NCBI RefSeq assembly: GCF_036417845.1
Contig: NC_089979.1
Location: 2,161,424 to 2,225,423, forward strand
Length of the DNA stretch: 64,000 nt
Direction: 5' to 3'
From: Apteryx mantelli
Lineage: Eukaryota > Chordata > Aves > Apterygiformes > Apterygidae
The notes beneath the pieces are model-generated. The model did not search any database and was not told where the DNA came from. It saw only the letters and a list, made by a program, of their open reading frames with translations. This document shows, piece by piece, positions 35,541 through 46,044 of this stretch (the stretch's first letter is position 1; every line of letters begins with the position of its first letter). A program made the position numbers and the translations under genes.

Positions 35541-37954
35541 TATAACAGCGTCACATCAGCACACCTCCAAAGCTACCTTTGAATCCACTTATAGCTTTTG
35601 TCCATACATCTTCCTGCTCTGGCAATCTGTGGGGTTCCTGCAGATATTTGCAGAATTGCTTAGAGTCAAGAGAAAAGAAGAGTTTCAAAATTATCAAGTC
35701 AAAAAGGCTCTGAATCGAAAGCAGTGCCTGTGCTTCCCTAAGCACACACTCACAGCCCGCAATCCTTAACCTCTGCCCTGGAATCAGGCAACAAAATACC
35801 TTGTGAACCAAAGCACTGTGCACATCTTAAGACTTTTCAGTGGGACCTACTCAGTCTGGTAATTAGGGAGTGCGAGCAAGACTTAGGAAGGTTATGGGAT
35901 TTGGAGGCTTTTTCCAGCATGGATGCAACTTTTGCAGGATTTCTCACATCACATGAAAATGCCTCTGCCAGGAGAATGTCTCAGCTGGCCAGGTAGGAGA
36001 GTAGAGGGGCTTGGCCCAGGTTTCTTAGCCCAGAATTGAAAAATGGACTCAACATTTCCTTTTTTTTTACAATAACAAATTCCTCCAAGTACAGAGAAAT
36101 CTTGTATGAGCTTGCATTTGAACACACAAACTAGAAAATATCTTTTTTTTTCAAAGCCATCTTGTGGGTTGGTGGGGAAGATTTATACAGTTTGCAGCTT
36201 TTTTTCTCTTTAGTTAATAGAAAACTCCCAACACAATAAGCTGTAATTACCCACAAAAGAAGAAAAGGAGTTCGATGAAACGCTGTTAGGATGTTCCTAT
36301 TAGTTCTTGTTATTTCTTTGGTGGCTTGCCAAAACTGCAAAGCAATTGCATAAGGTGTGCATAAAAGAGCAAACATTTCAGGTGATGCTTATAGACATGC
36401 ATAAGATCAACTGAAATGACAAACAAATGAAGTATGTTATTCATCCCCCCAAACAACCCTCCAAACTGATGAAGTTCAGCAGGGTGTCAGCATTATAAAG
36501 ATCCTTCCATCCAAAAACCTGTAAAGTAATGAAGATCATGTTTCAGTAGTGCATGTGAAACCAATCATCTAGCATGCATTGTTCAAGGCCACTTAATACC
36601 AGAAAACCAGAAACCACACCCCTTTCTGTGTTTAGGCTTTTCCTAATAACAAAACAAACACAATCAACATATTTGCCCTTTCTTAACAGCATTATAAAAG
36701 TCTCCGCTGACCATGAAGAATGTCAGGCAAAGAAAACACCAAAATGTTTTTCCCTAGATAATTAAGAGCTGGAAATAACTGTATAACTCTCATAGACAAT
36801 ATAATGAGTATTATGAAGCCAACAGGAGAATGGTGGGTCCCAACTTGTGAGAGTGTAGATCACCCAGAAGTGTCGTTAGTAAGTGAGGCTAGACTTGTTA
36901 AAATTATGAGATTGTGATCGGAACTTTAGGTTATGACAGATGAGGACTGGATTCTTTATTTGAGAGTAACAGAAAACCTTTTACTTTTGCTGTTTCAAGA
37001 ATTTGAGTGATACTAACCCTGAATAAAGTTCCTCCTGATGGTGGGACAAATAATAAAGACCGTGGGAATGTCTCCAAGAACATCTTCATTTCAGATTTCC
37101 CATTTCTTTCCTTATTAAAAGTAGGGGGCATCCGCATAGTCACGGAAAGGTGCGTCCTGACTGGTTGCTGCAATCCCACATTAAAATATGTACGTCACTC
37201 TTAGTAGAAGATAAGGTTAATTAACACAGGGGGTGACTTGAGGCACAGGTGAAACAGGCAGATGTCTGGGACAGCAGAGTTTGGGGATGGGAAAGCCAAG
37301 GTGTTCTGCAAGCAAAGAAGTTGTGGGCTTGCCACGGTGCTTGGCGAGGGTTGGCTCAGTGCGGAGCCGAAGTGTCTTGCTTCTCCAGGCATCATCTCCC
37401 CCCCCTTGGCCCAATCTTCTCTGGCTGGGCCCTGTTGTCTTCCCAGTGCACCCAGTTCTGCTCCCACCACCTGGGAGGAAGGAAGACATCCACCCCCTGC
37501 ACCCCCAAAACCCCACTTAAAGCTTGGGGAGAGGCATTGCAACACCAAAACCCCCAAACGTACCATTTCCACTGAGTAAAGGATTGGAAGTCAGTGTTTC
37601 CCTTCTCCTTGCAGTATGAAACTCTGGTCCCTGCTGAGGGTTAAAAATGCAGATGGGAAAAGGCCATGGGATTTAGCCCCTTGCTGCAGATTCTTCTTAC
37701 CAAACTGAGCAGAAACCAACGATCTCTCTTCTAACCACTACAAAAAAAGAAGAAATATCAACAAGCTGCAGGGCAAGGCAGAAACAGTGGAATTATTTAA
37801 TCCTGCAGGCTTGCACGTCATGCCTAGATACAAGGAACCTGGTTTAAACAACCTCAGCTTTTGTCCACCATGCAAAACCTCATTTTCTTCTCCAAGGAAC
37901 ATGAAAAGAAACAAATGGTAGGAGGCGGGGACTGTTTGGTAGATTGTTCAGTCC

Positions 37955-37963
37955 ATTTATAGC
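37955..37963 (+). promoter_or_regulatory. Weak TATA-like motif upstream of LYPD2
   Basis: 'tttatagct' lies about 140 nt upstream of the LYPD2 start codon in otherwise unremarkable, non-CpG sequence. A tissue-restricted TATA-type promoter would fit, but the match is weak. Confidence 0.2.
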
Positions 37964-38098
37964 TCAATCGGACTTGTTTTTCCAGTAAAATTGGATCTTG
38001 GGTCAAAATCAGTGTATGGTAAGCCACCAGGAGGCGTGTTGATAAAGCCAGCAGTGAAGGCAGTGACAGACCAGTGAGCAGACGAGGGTCCGTTCAAG

Positions 38099-38150
38099 AT
38101 GAAGCTGTTTCTGGCTCTTCTGTTTGTTGCTGTCGCTGGTGTGGAGTTTG
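38099..38150 (+). CDS. LYPD2: LYPD2 coding exon 1 (signal peptide)
   Basis: Seventeen codons plus one base, with donor TTTG|GTAAGG. The ATG follows 'ttcaag'. It has the same length and phase as LY6E exon 1. Confidence 0.85.
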
Positions 38151-41100
38151 GTAAGGTTCTGCTCTGACTTATCCAAACTCCTGCAGGGGATGGAGAGTGA
38201 TGGGATGGGCTGTGTCCTGCTCCCAGTGAAGTCCATGTCTTTCACTTTGAGCAATTTTAGGCAAAGATCTGTCTTTGGGATATTTCCAACCTGTTGGATG
38301 TTAAGGATCACTGTCGTATAGCTGGGATTGTTACTTTAGGCTCTTTAGGAAGTGTTACAAGATGAAATGTGATTATATGGTATCATTTCTTTAATCCAAG
38401 CTTCAACTCTCACTTTTAACATGTTTTCTTGCTTAATCTGACTCTCCTCTTCTGTCTTTTTAACTTTCTGTTCTGCTTGTGAGACAAAGCGAGCTAGCCT
38501 GTTTGATGCATTGTGTGTAACGGCTCTCTCTAATTATATGTTGCATATGTAAAGATCAGCCATTAGAAGTGAGAAAGATGGGCTAGGACACAAAGCTGGT
38601 GTCCTAGGTACTGCAGGTCTGATTTTTCCAGTCCATCATGGTCTGAGTGGAGCCAAGGACAATTTCAGCAGTCCACCTGTGAAAACATCAAGGGTGAAGT
38701 GTTTTGGAGTGTTTCCTCATTCACAGGTGGATTTGGGATGTTGTGCTGGAGTTTGCCACTATGGGGAGTGACCCCCTACCATCCTCCTGCCTCCTTTCTG
38801 TTCCGATTGGGCAACCCACCATCTCACTGGAGGGGGTGGGCTTGAAGCACACCATCAAGTGGGCAGACCAACAGCAGCCTAGCATTGGGGGTGACTCTTC
38901 TGGGACGTGGAGGAAGGGAACAAGCCCCATGAGCCCTGTCTGCTCAGGGATACCACACAGACCCGATCCCTTCATTTCCATCAATGGGATTCAATTGATT
39001 CTCTTCCATTACCAGGTCCATGAGTCCAGGTACGGTAGGGTCTTTGGGATATGGGTGTTTTCTTTCCCAAGGCAATAGGGAGTCTCTGCATTGCAGGCAG
39101 CCCAATATGAGCAGTGATGCCATAGCCGTAGCCTCTAATGGTGAAGGGTGACTCACAGAAGGAAAGGACATCCTGGCACAGACTCCCCCCTCCCCCTGCT
39201 TCCATCAGTGTTGCCACCAGGTTACCTTCTTGCCCAATAACACTTTTTACACCACTGAACCTAAGCTTAGAGCTGGGGTTGGCCTGGGGCTTCAAGGGAA
39301 GTCCTATGCAGGATAAATACAGGTCTCCAGAGAAGCTGTGGATCTTATTGGGATATTTGCATGCTCTAAACATTTTCTTCAGGTCCAGCCAGTGCAGGGT
39401 CTCATTTTATCACTGCCTGTTTGAGACTAGGAGCTATGTAAGGATTGCCCATCTGAAGTCACCCACAGAGAGCGGGTGCAGATCCATTAGAGAGAAGGAC
39501 AGTGCATGATTCCTCTGAGAGGCTGCTATACTGTAGGACATTGGATGCTCTGGAATCAGAAGAGATAGCTATTGTATTTCTTTTTTTATGTGCCTTTCCT
39601 CCTCCAGAGAAGGTCTGTCCTGCTCTGATCATTGGTAGTCCAAAGCCTCTATGGGCTTGTGTTGTGCAAAGAGCAATGGGTGCCTCATGCTCACCAGAGC
39701 TGCTGCAGCAGAGACCAGTCATCAACAGTCTCCAGAGCAGGAGATATTTTCTTTCATCACTGCATCCTATTTATTCTGGTGTGTTTGTTCTTCAATGGAG
39801 AGACAACAATTCAGAGAGGAACATCACTAATCAGTAGAGGATGGCTTGGAGAGAAAGGACTCTGTGGTCAGATCTCCCTAAGACTAGGGAAAGGATCATC
39901 TAGAAGGAAGAATGGACAACGATGGGGTGGGACACAAATTTGGTCTAGGATTCACTCACCAGCTTAGCTTTGCCAATCTGTCTAATGAGAGCGTGACAAA
40001 AGTTGAGCAACTGGGGAGCAGAAGCTCCTGCTGTGGCCCAGTGCTGCCACATTTCTCTCTCCTGTCCTGTCCCACCTCCCTGTCCCATTCAGGTAGTCAT
40101 GGACAGGACAGATGCTCTGATTTGTCAGGCAAATGCTAGCAAAACTTGGAAAATGCAGAGTGGATTCTGCAGAACAAAATTTTTCTTTTACACACTCTCA
40201 CCTCTGCAAAGCTGGGATAAAACTTTGACATATCCACAATTCCTTCAAGCTTTCTCCTGGGCATGAACAGAATCTGTGTAATTTTGGCATTTTCTAGAGG
40301 GACAGTCAGAGGTGAAGGATGAAAGATCTGACAATATCCAAGTGAAGCTGGTAAAATCTTCTCTAAGAAATTCTGCTAATTTATCGTCCCTCTGCTTTCA
40401 GCTCCCCTAAAAGGATGTGCTGTCACTAAATTGAAATACTTTAGCCTTTTACATTTCCCTCTTCTTTTAAAGAAGCCTCACAATTTGTCTCAATCCATTT
40501 TCATACTGTGATTTCCTTTTTAATCTGTTGCACGTCTGCTTGTCTATGTGTAAGTTCATAAGTTCTTAAAACGAGAAGGAACCACTAAGTCTGTTATCTA
40601 ACTCCCTTCACAAATAGGCCAGATAGATAGATTTTCCTGAGCTTGCTTAAAACAAGGCTTTTAGACACCACGTCTTAAAGTGTCCAAGTCACAGTGTCTC
40701 CTCCCTGCTCTCTGAGATGCCATGTAAACTTTGCTTCTGGAGAGCTGCATCACTTGCAAAAGTAAAGTTGTTCCATTCCGGCTTATTGTGTTAAACATTT
40801 CTCTATTTGATATCTTTTCCATTTCTAAAGAAAGCTATTCTTATGACTATAGCTACTATTAAATGTATTTAACAATGTCTGAGTAAGGTCAATGAAAATA
40901 TCTGGTTTGCACATGTTGGGGTCAATGCTTTATTTATTTAAGGTTCCTTGGTGCATATTCTTTGGTATTGACTTTGACTTGTCCGATGTTGATTATCAAG
41001 AAATGAGAATAATGACAAAGCTTCCTCCCTAAAGCTGTATTTAACAGCTGTCAGATGCAGAATTAAACTGTAAGCAAAACATCAGACCACAATGAGGAAA

Positions 41101-44100
41101 GCAGAATAATCAGGCAAGCTTTGAATAAAGGCAGGAGAATTGCTGGGTCTATTTATATAAGGACTCCTTCTGACTTACTAATTGGGATGAAGTTGCAGGT
41201 GGTGTCTATTTACATAAGGTGGATTGCTTGGCTCTGCCTGCTGTTATAACACCCTACTTTAGCTGGGCTGAGCTAGGCTGAATTTTTGGTGGGGTTTAAA
41301 GTGATGTCATCAGGGCTGTTGCACAGATGGAGTGAGAAGGATTTTTCAGACAGGACCATATGTGACAAACAAGGGGCTGCCAGCCTGCGATGGTACCAAA
41401 AATGCCTTGTTATGTCTGCAATGCCTGACACTGAGGTGTCCAGTTGGGGCTGGAATTGAGGACCTAGACCAAGTGTTGGGTTCCTCAGCAAGACATGTGG
41501 AGAGTAAAGTGCTCTAGAAAGTTTGTCCAAAAAAGGCTTCTGTTGGCTGGGAATCTTTGAGCTGTGTGACAAGAAATACGAATCACTCCTTTGACTTGAG
41601 ATCCTTAGCCTGGAGCAATCTTGGAAGGTCAGGAATGCTCTGGAAATACTCACTGCACCACAAGGCTCTGAGGTCTTCAGTGTATCTTTCTCAAATCTGT
41701 CCATCCCAAAATGCTTTAGGCACTAAGGGACTCAAGCTGAGGTTGTTCTGCACATGTAGGAGCCAGTTGGCACCTGCAGCCTTGCAGGGGCCTTTGCAGC
41801 CCAGCTGGGAGGTGATAAAGGGCATCTAGGAGCTGGTGAGGGATAAGGCAGTGTGAGCTACCTTGGACTGGATTTTGGGACTTTGGCACCAAAGTCTTCT
41901 GGCCTCTTTCTATAGCACAGTGGGCCTGTGTCTTCCCATGTGATCTATTATTATGTCCACAGTCTTCTTTTTCAAATAAGTTTTTGCGCATTCTTTTCTT
42001 GAAACCAGTATCTCAGCACAGGGTAAGTGGTAGTGCTTTATTTGCTCTCATGGCTCAGCAAATTTGATGGAGACAGTTCCTCCTCTCTGGAATGATCTCC
42101 TGCCTGACAGTTCCCACCCTTGGGACCTGGGAAAGGGTTGATGGTGTGGTCAGCAGATACTGCTGTCCTTGTTGTAACTGACATTCAAGTCTGACTTCTC
42201 TGTTCATCCAGATTGCTTTCCAATGCTCTGTTAAAACAAAGACAAGGAGGAAAGCCGTTGCAGAGTAAGACAGAGTTGGGGTAAACTAGCCACAAGTGTG
42301 TTTACTTTCCTGTGGGAATAAGGCAGACACAAGGAACCTGGGGGTGTGGTTGGTTGGCAAGCAGAAAGCTTAGACACTTGGCATAAACATGTGAAGCAGG
42401 GCCTATTAGCTAACCGTGATAATGATTAAAAGAAAAACATCTTGCAAATTGCACAATTGAAGAATTGGACTTCTCCGCGGTCCCTGCATGTCTTAGCTGG
42501 TTGCTGGCATCTGGGCCTAGAACTTCAAAGAATTCAGGCATTGAAATGTTGCATTTTGCAATGCCCATCTTCTTGGCATCCAGCCACCCTGCAGAATAGT
42601 CAGCTCTGTCTTAGGTAATCCAATTGCTCCCATGGTGATAAGGGAGAAGCAGGTGGGTCAAGCAGCTCCTCCTCTGTCTTTTTGTGAATGTAGTCCTGAT
42701 TTTTTTCTTTTTATCATCATCATTTTTGTTATTTAGAGTTGGAATGCCCCACCATATTCAGCACATATTTACTGCGTGCTCCAGGGTGCGTAACCAAAAA
42801 TTAAGTAAAATCCTCCCTTCTTAAACCCTTTTTTTCAGACTACTTAAAACCTATCTGCAAAAAAATACCAAAACTACCAAAAACCCTGATAACAAAGCAA
42901 GAGCAGAAGGAGCATCTTTTTGCCCCAAACATTCAGCAACCTAGTGTTGATGGGACTTTCCTGTATTTTGGGGCCCCTTGATTTTGACTCTGTCATGCCT
43001 GACTTGTTATGGGGGGAGCTGAACCCACATCTAAGGCTGTGATTTGAGCACCACACTACTGTATTTCTCATTTGCCTTCTTACAAATACCTTCTACTATT
43101 CCACCCCTATTCCCAGTATGAGTATTGTGGAGAGATACCTTTTGCAGAGGTACCTGGAGGGGGATTGACAGCACCACACTAATGCCAGCCCCATGTTGCT
43201 CCTCTTTGCAGCCAAAGCCTTGAAATGCTACACTTGCTATGAACCTACCACCAGTCCAAACTGCCTGAGGGTTCAAAACTGCACTGAGAATGAAACCATG
43301 TGCAAGACAACCATGTATTCCGTGGAGGAAGGTAAGGAAGAGACTCCCAGAGGAAGAAATATCTGTTCAAATTTATGGCAGAGCGGGGAAATCCTTCCAG
43401 GTCTCACAGTAGGAGAAGAGTGGGGGAGCATGATAGGCCAGCAGCAACCTTCCATACTGCAAAGGCTAGGAGGATTCTAGTCTGCTAGTCTTGCCTTTGT
43501 TAGTAGCCCAGTTTGACTTAAGCTCGGGAAGTAATTTTATCCCATTACTCTGGCTGCAAAATGGGAGCATAACACTCTTTATTCATATTTGTAACATGAA
43601 TTGGTGTCTGCCCGGGGAAGACTGCTGGCATGGGGAGCAGTGCATTTCCTCGCTTAAAAAATGTAAGCCTGGAAGAGAGCTCTTGAGGGCCAGAGAGCAG
43701 TCCCCTGTTGTCACTGAAAGCAGCTTTCACAGGAGTGAGCACTTAGTGAATGCAAGCTAATAGCCACCATTCAGCCTTGAGTGTGTTTAGGGAAAATGTG
43801 TTGGCATGATTGTATTCTGATGTTCAGGTAGCTTTCTCAACTAGAGTCACAGAGCTAGAGAGAATTCTGGCTCTGCAGACCATTTACGTGATTCACACAA
43901 TGGGTATGGGTTTAACAGTGCTCTCCTGACTCCGAAACTGTTTATGAAAGCTGGGTGGAGAAGACATAGCAGTAGAGATGAGCAAACCTTAGTGTGGTGG
44001 AAGGCCAACTTCTGATCACCTGGAAGCAAGCAGAAATGCCCTTGAATTCTCTAGAGCTCTCAGGAAGACTTTGTCAGTCTGATTGGTGACATACTGGTCA

Positions 44101-44464
44101 TAATCTGCCAAAAATAAGAGACATGGTGTTTGAACCGGACCTATGACCTTAGTGTTGAGTGTAGCTAGTGATTCCCCTAGGGACAGGGAGCTTTTCTCCT
44201 CCATTCCTCCTATTCCTAATTGTTCCTTCTGTCTTGCTTTCCAATGCTGTAGTGTATCCCTTCGTGGGAGTCTCGACTGTCACCAGGATGTGTGCTTCCG
44301 TCTGCATCCCATCTGACGTGGACGGGATCGGCCTGACGCGTCCTGTCTCCTGCTGTTATTCTGACTTCTGTAACGTCGATGGTGCAGCCAGTCTGAGGAT
44401 AGGCTTTGTACCGGTTGGGATACTGGCAAGTTCCCTTTGCATCCTCTTCTGGACTAGAATGTGA
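38099..44464 (+). CDS. LYPD2: LYPD2-like: Ly6/PLAUR domain-containing protein 2, 127 aa, three coding exons
   Basis: Coding exons are 38099-38150, 43212-43331 and 44253-44464, with phase-1 introns. The 127-residue protein has a signal peptide (1-17), a Ly6 domain with ten cysteines (23, 26, 35, 41, 48, 71, 75, 91, 92, 97) and a hydrophobic C-terminal GPI signal (about 107-124) after the CNVDGAA cleavage region. Diagnostic blocks shared with mammalian LYPD2, from memory, are [16 protein letters not shown], the SDVDGIG loop and CNVDGA. SLURP1 shares part of these. Two sequons (NCT at 40-42, NET at 44-46) lie in finger 2. In mammals LYPD2 is an epithelial GPI-anchored protein of uncertain function within the same chromosomal Ly6 cluster. 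The alternative is another member of the LYPD2/SLURP subgroup, but the motif agreement favours LYPD2. Confidence 0.87.
38151..43211 (+). other. LYPD2: LYPD2 intron 1
   Basis: A 5.1-kb intron. An old CR1-like fragment near 40.6 kb is listed separately. No further exon was recognised. Confidence 0.7.
40555..40880 (-). mobile_element. Possible ancient CR1-like fragment
   Basis: 'gagaaggaaccactaagtct' with 'ttatctaactcccttcacaa' and later 'agtaaagttgttcca' resemble the old sauropsid CR1 3' region in reverse orientation ('gaagggaccactgtgatcat ... ctagtctgacctcctg ... gttgttcca'). It is heavily diverged and the boundaries are uncertain. Confidence 0.4.
43212..43331 (+). CDS. LYPD2: LYPD2 coding exon 2 (cysteines 1-5)
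   Basis: The acceptor is CTCTTTGCAG|CC and the donor GAAG|GTAAGG. It is 120 nt and encodes [14 protein letters not shown] through [11 protein letters not shown]. Confidence 0.9.
43332..44252 (+). other. LYPD2: LYPD2 intron 2
   Basis: A 921-bp intron. Nothing beyond splice signals was recognised. Confidence 0.75.
44253..44464 (+). CDS. LYPD2: LYPD2 coding exon 3 (cysteines 6-10 and GPI signal)
   Basis: The acceptor is CCAATGCTGTAG|TG; the pyrimidine tract is moderate. The exon is 212 nt and ends in TGA at 44462-44464. Confidence 0.9.
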
Positions 44465-45067
44465 GGAGCTGTGGGGGAGGTCTTTCCTACCGAAGAACCC
44501 ACCTAAGAGGAGAAATAACCCCTACCAGCCCAGCCTTCCATTTGGGTGCCTCATGGACAACCTTCAACAGCTCCCAGAAATTGCTTTTTCAGTGCCTGCC
44601 CTCCTGCCATGACCAAGAGAGAAGCAAAGCTCAAGAAGCCCTCTCTAATCTTTGGGTTGACTTGCCCACAGCTCCCACAAAACTTACTCTGGAGTTCCTT
44701 TGTTGTGCTGGTCTGGATGGTTTTGAACTTAAAATTCTGCTGTACAGGATATATTTAAAGTAAAAATCCTGGAGCTAAGAGCCTTCCACACCACCTTAGA
44801 CCATTTTTTCCCCCCAGGTGTTGGCCAACAGAATAGCTGAATTGACCAGTCTTCTCAGTTGAAATTCATTTTTATGTGATGGGTCCTCTCCACCCCACAG
44901 TTTTGTGCTGGGCCTTTGTGCTGTCTAAATTTCCCTCTTAGCGCATAAGAAGTTAAGGAGACACTTCTCTGCTTCCAAAATATGAGGCAGGAGACTAAAC
45001 TTCCCATGCCATTGATTCGATCCAAGGAGGCTGAACTGTCTTTTGTTTTCTGTACCCTTTTGACTTG

Positions 45068-45073
45068 AATAAA
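45068..45073 (+). terminator. LYPD2: Polyadenylation signal of LYPD2
   Basis: AATAAA lies 604 nt after the stop and is followed by 'gtctgtagtgattgctg'. It gives a 3' UTR of about 0.6 kb. Confidence 0.8.
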
Positions 45074-45148
45074 AACAATATTGAATTAAGTCTGTAGTGA
45101 TTGCTGAAGTTATGTATGATGCACCCATCCTGTGAGGAAATCTATGAC

Positions 45149-45190
45149 ATTTTATTTTATTTTATTTTATTTTATTTTAATTATTTATTT
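45149..45190. repeat. (TTTTA)n microsatellite
   Basis: Perfect TTTTA pentamers (about six) followed by imperfect ones, about 80 bp after the LYPD2 polyadenylation signal. Confidence 0.9.
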
Positions 45191-45864
45191 TCAAACTCCA
45201 GCTCCACCTTTCAATATCTGTTACTTGGTGGGGTGAGTTAGGTTCCGTGGTCAGTCTTGCAGCAGATTTGTAAGACAGGCCCCATTATCCCCCACTGCCA
45301 GTGTGAGCAATCACACCAGAACATTTCATGACAATACTGGAGGGGGTTTGCTGTGAGACCATGCACTGGATCACAGAACTGCTGTCCATGATACACAGTC
45401 CTGTGTTCTGCCACTGGGCTTTTTTTGCTGTTGATGCCTATACTGTACTGTTGCTCTTCTGCACTTCTCCTTCTTCTGGCCATCCTCAATTCTCTGCTCT
45501 CCAGACTTCTGCACAAACCAGGATATCTGTCCTTTCATCAACACATCTGTCACCAACTCCACTGGCATGAACTTGCCCTTACTGGGGAGACTGGGTGACT
45601 TGTCTAAGGGTTTATTCAATCCTGGCCTGAATTTGGAATTCTGTGGAATAACTTCTCCCTTTGCTTCAGTCCTCCAGAGCCTCATCTGCAAGTCCTTGTG
45701 CGTTGCTAAGGGCTCCTGCATTTTAATGTTACTCATCCTGGTTCAGTTCTTCATGCTCCTATAATCCCCTTTACTGGCAAAAATGTCCTCAATTGTCACT
45801 CTCCTTATGATCTTTCAAATCACCCCAAAAGATGGGATTTAAGGTCTTCCACGTAGCATCTGCA

Positions 45865-46042
45865 TTGGAACAGGTTTCCAGGAGAGGTGCTGCAGTTTTT
45901 ATCCTTGGAGGTTTTCAAGACCTGTATGATGCCCTGAGCAACCTGGGCTGATCTCAGAGCTGACCCTCTTTTGATCAGGAAGTTGGACTGGAGACCTCCT
46001 GATGTCCCTTCCAACCTGAATCATCCTGTGATCTTTTGATGT
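45865..46042 (+). mobile_element. CR1 LINE 3' fragment
   Basis: It contains 'ttggaacaggtttccaggag', 'ccttggaggttttcaagacc', 'tgatcaggaagttggactgg' and 'tgtcccttccaacctgaatc', then 'ctgtgatcttttgatg', the CR1 C-terminal coding and tail region in plus orientation. Confidence 0.85.
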
Positions 46043-46044
46043 GA

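Larger units (their letters stand above)
32620..38040. other. Intergenic region between the CR1 cluster and LYPD2
   Basis: About 5.4 kb without a supported gene. It is AT-leaning from about 33.3 to 37.2 kb. Two core-SINE-like remnants lie near 35.1-35.5 kb (one listed separately). No exon with family features was found on either strand. Confidence 0.6.
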
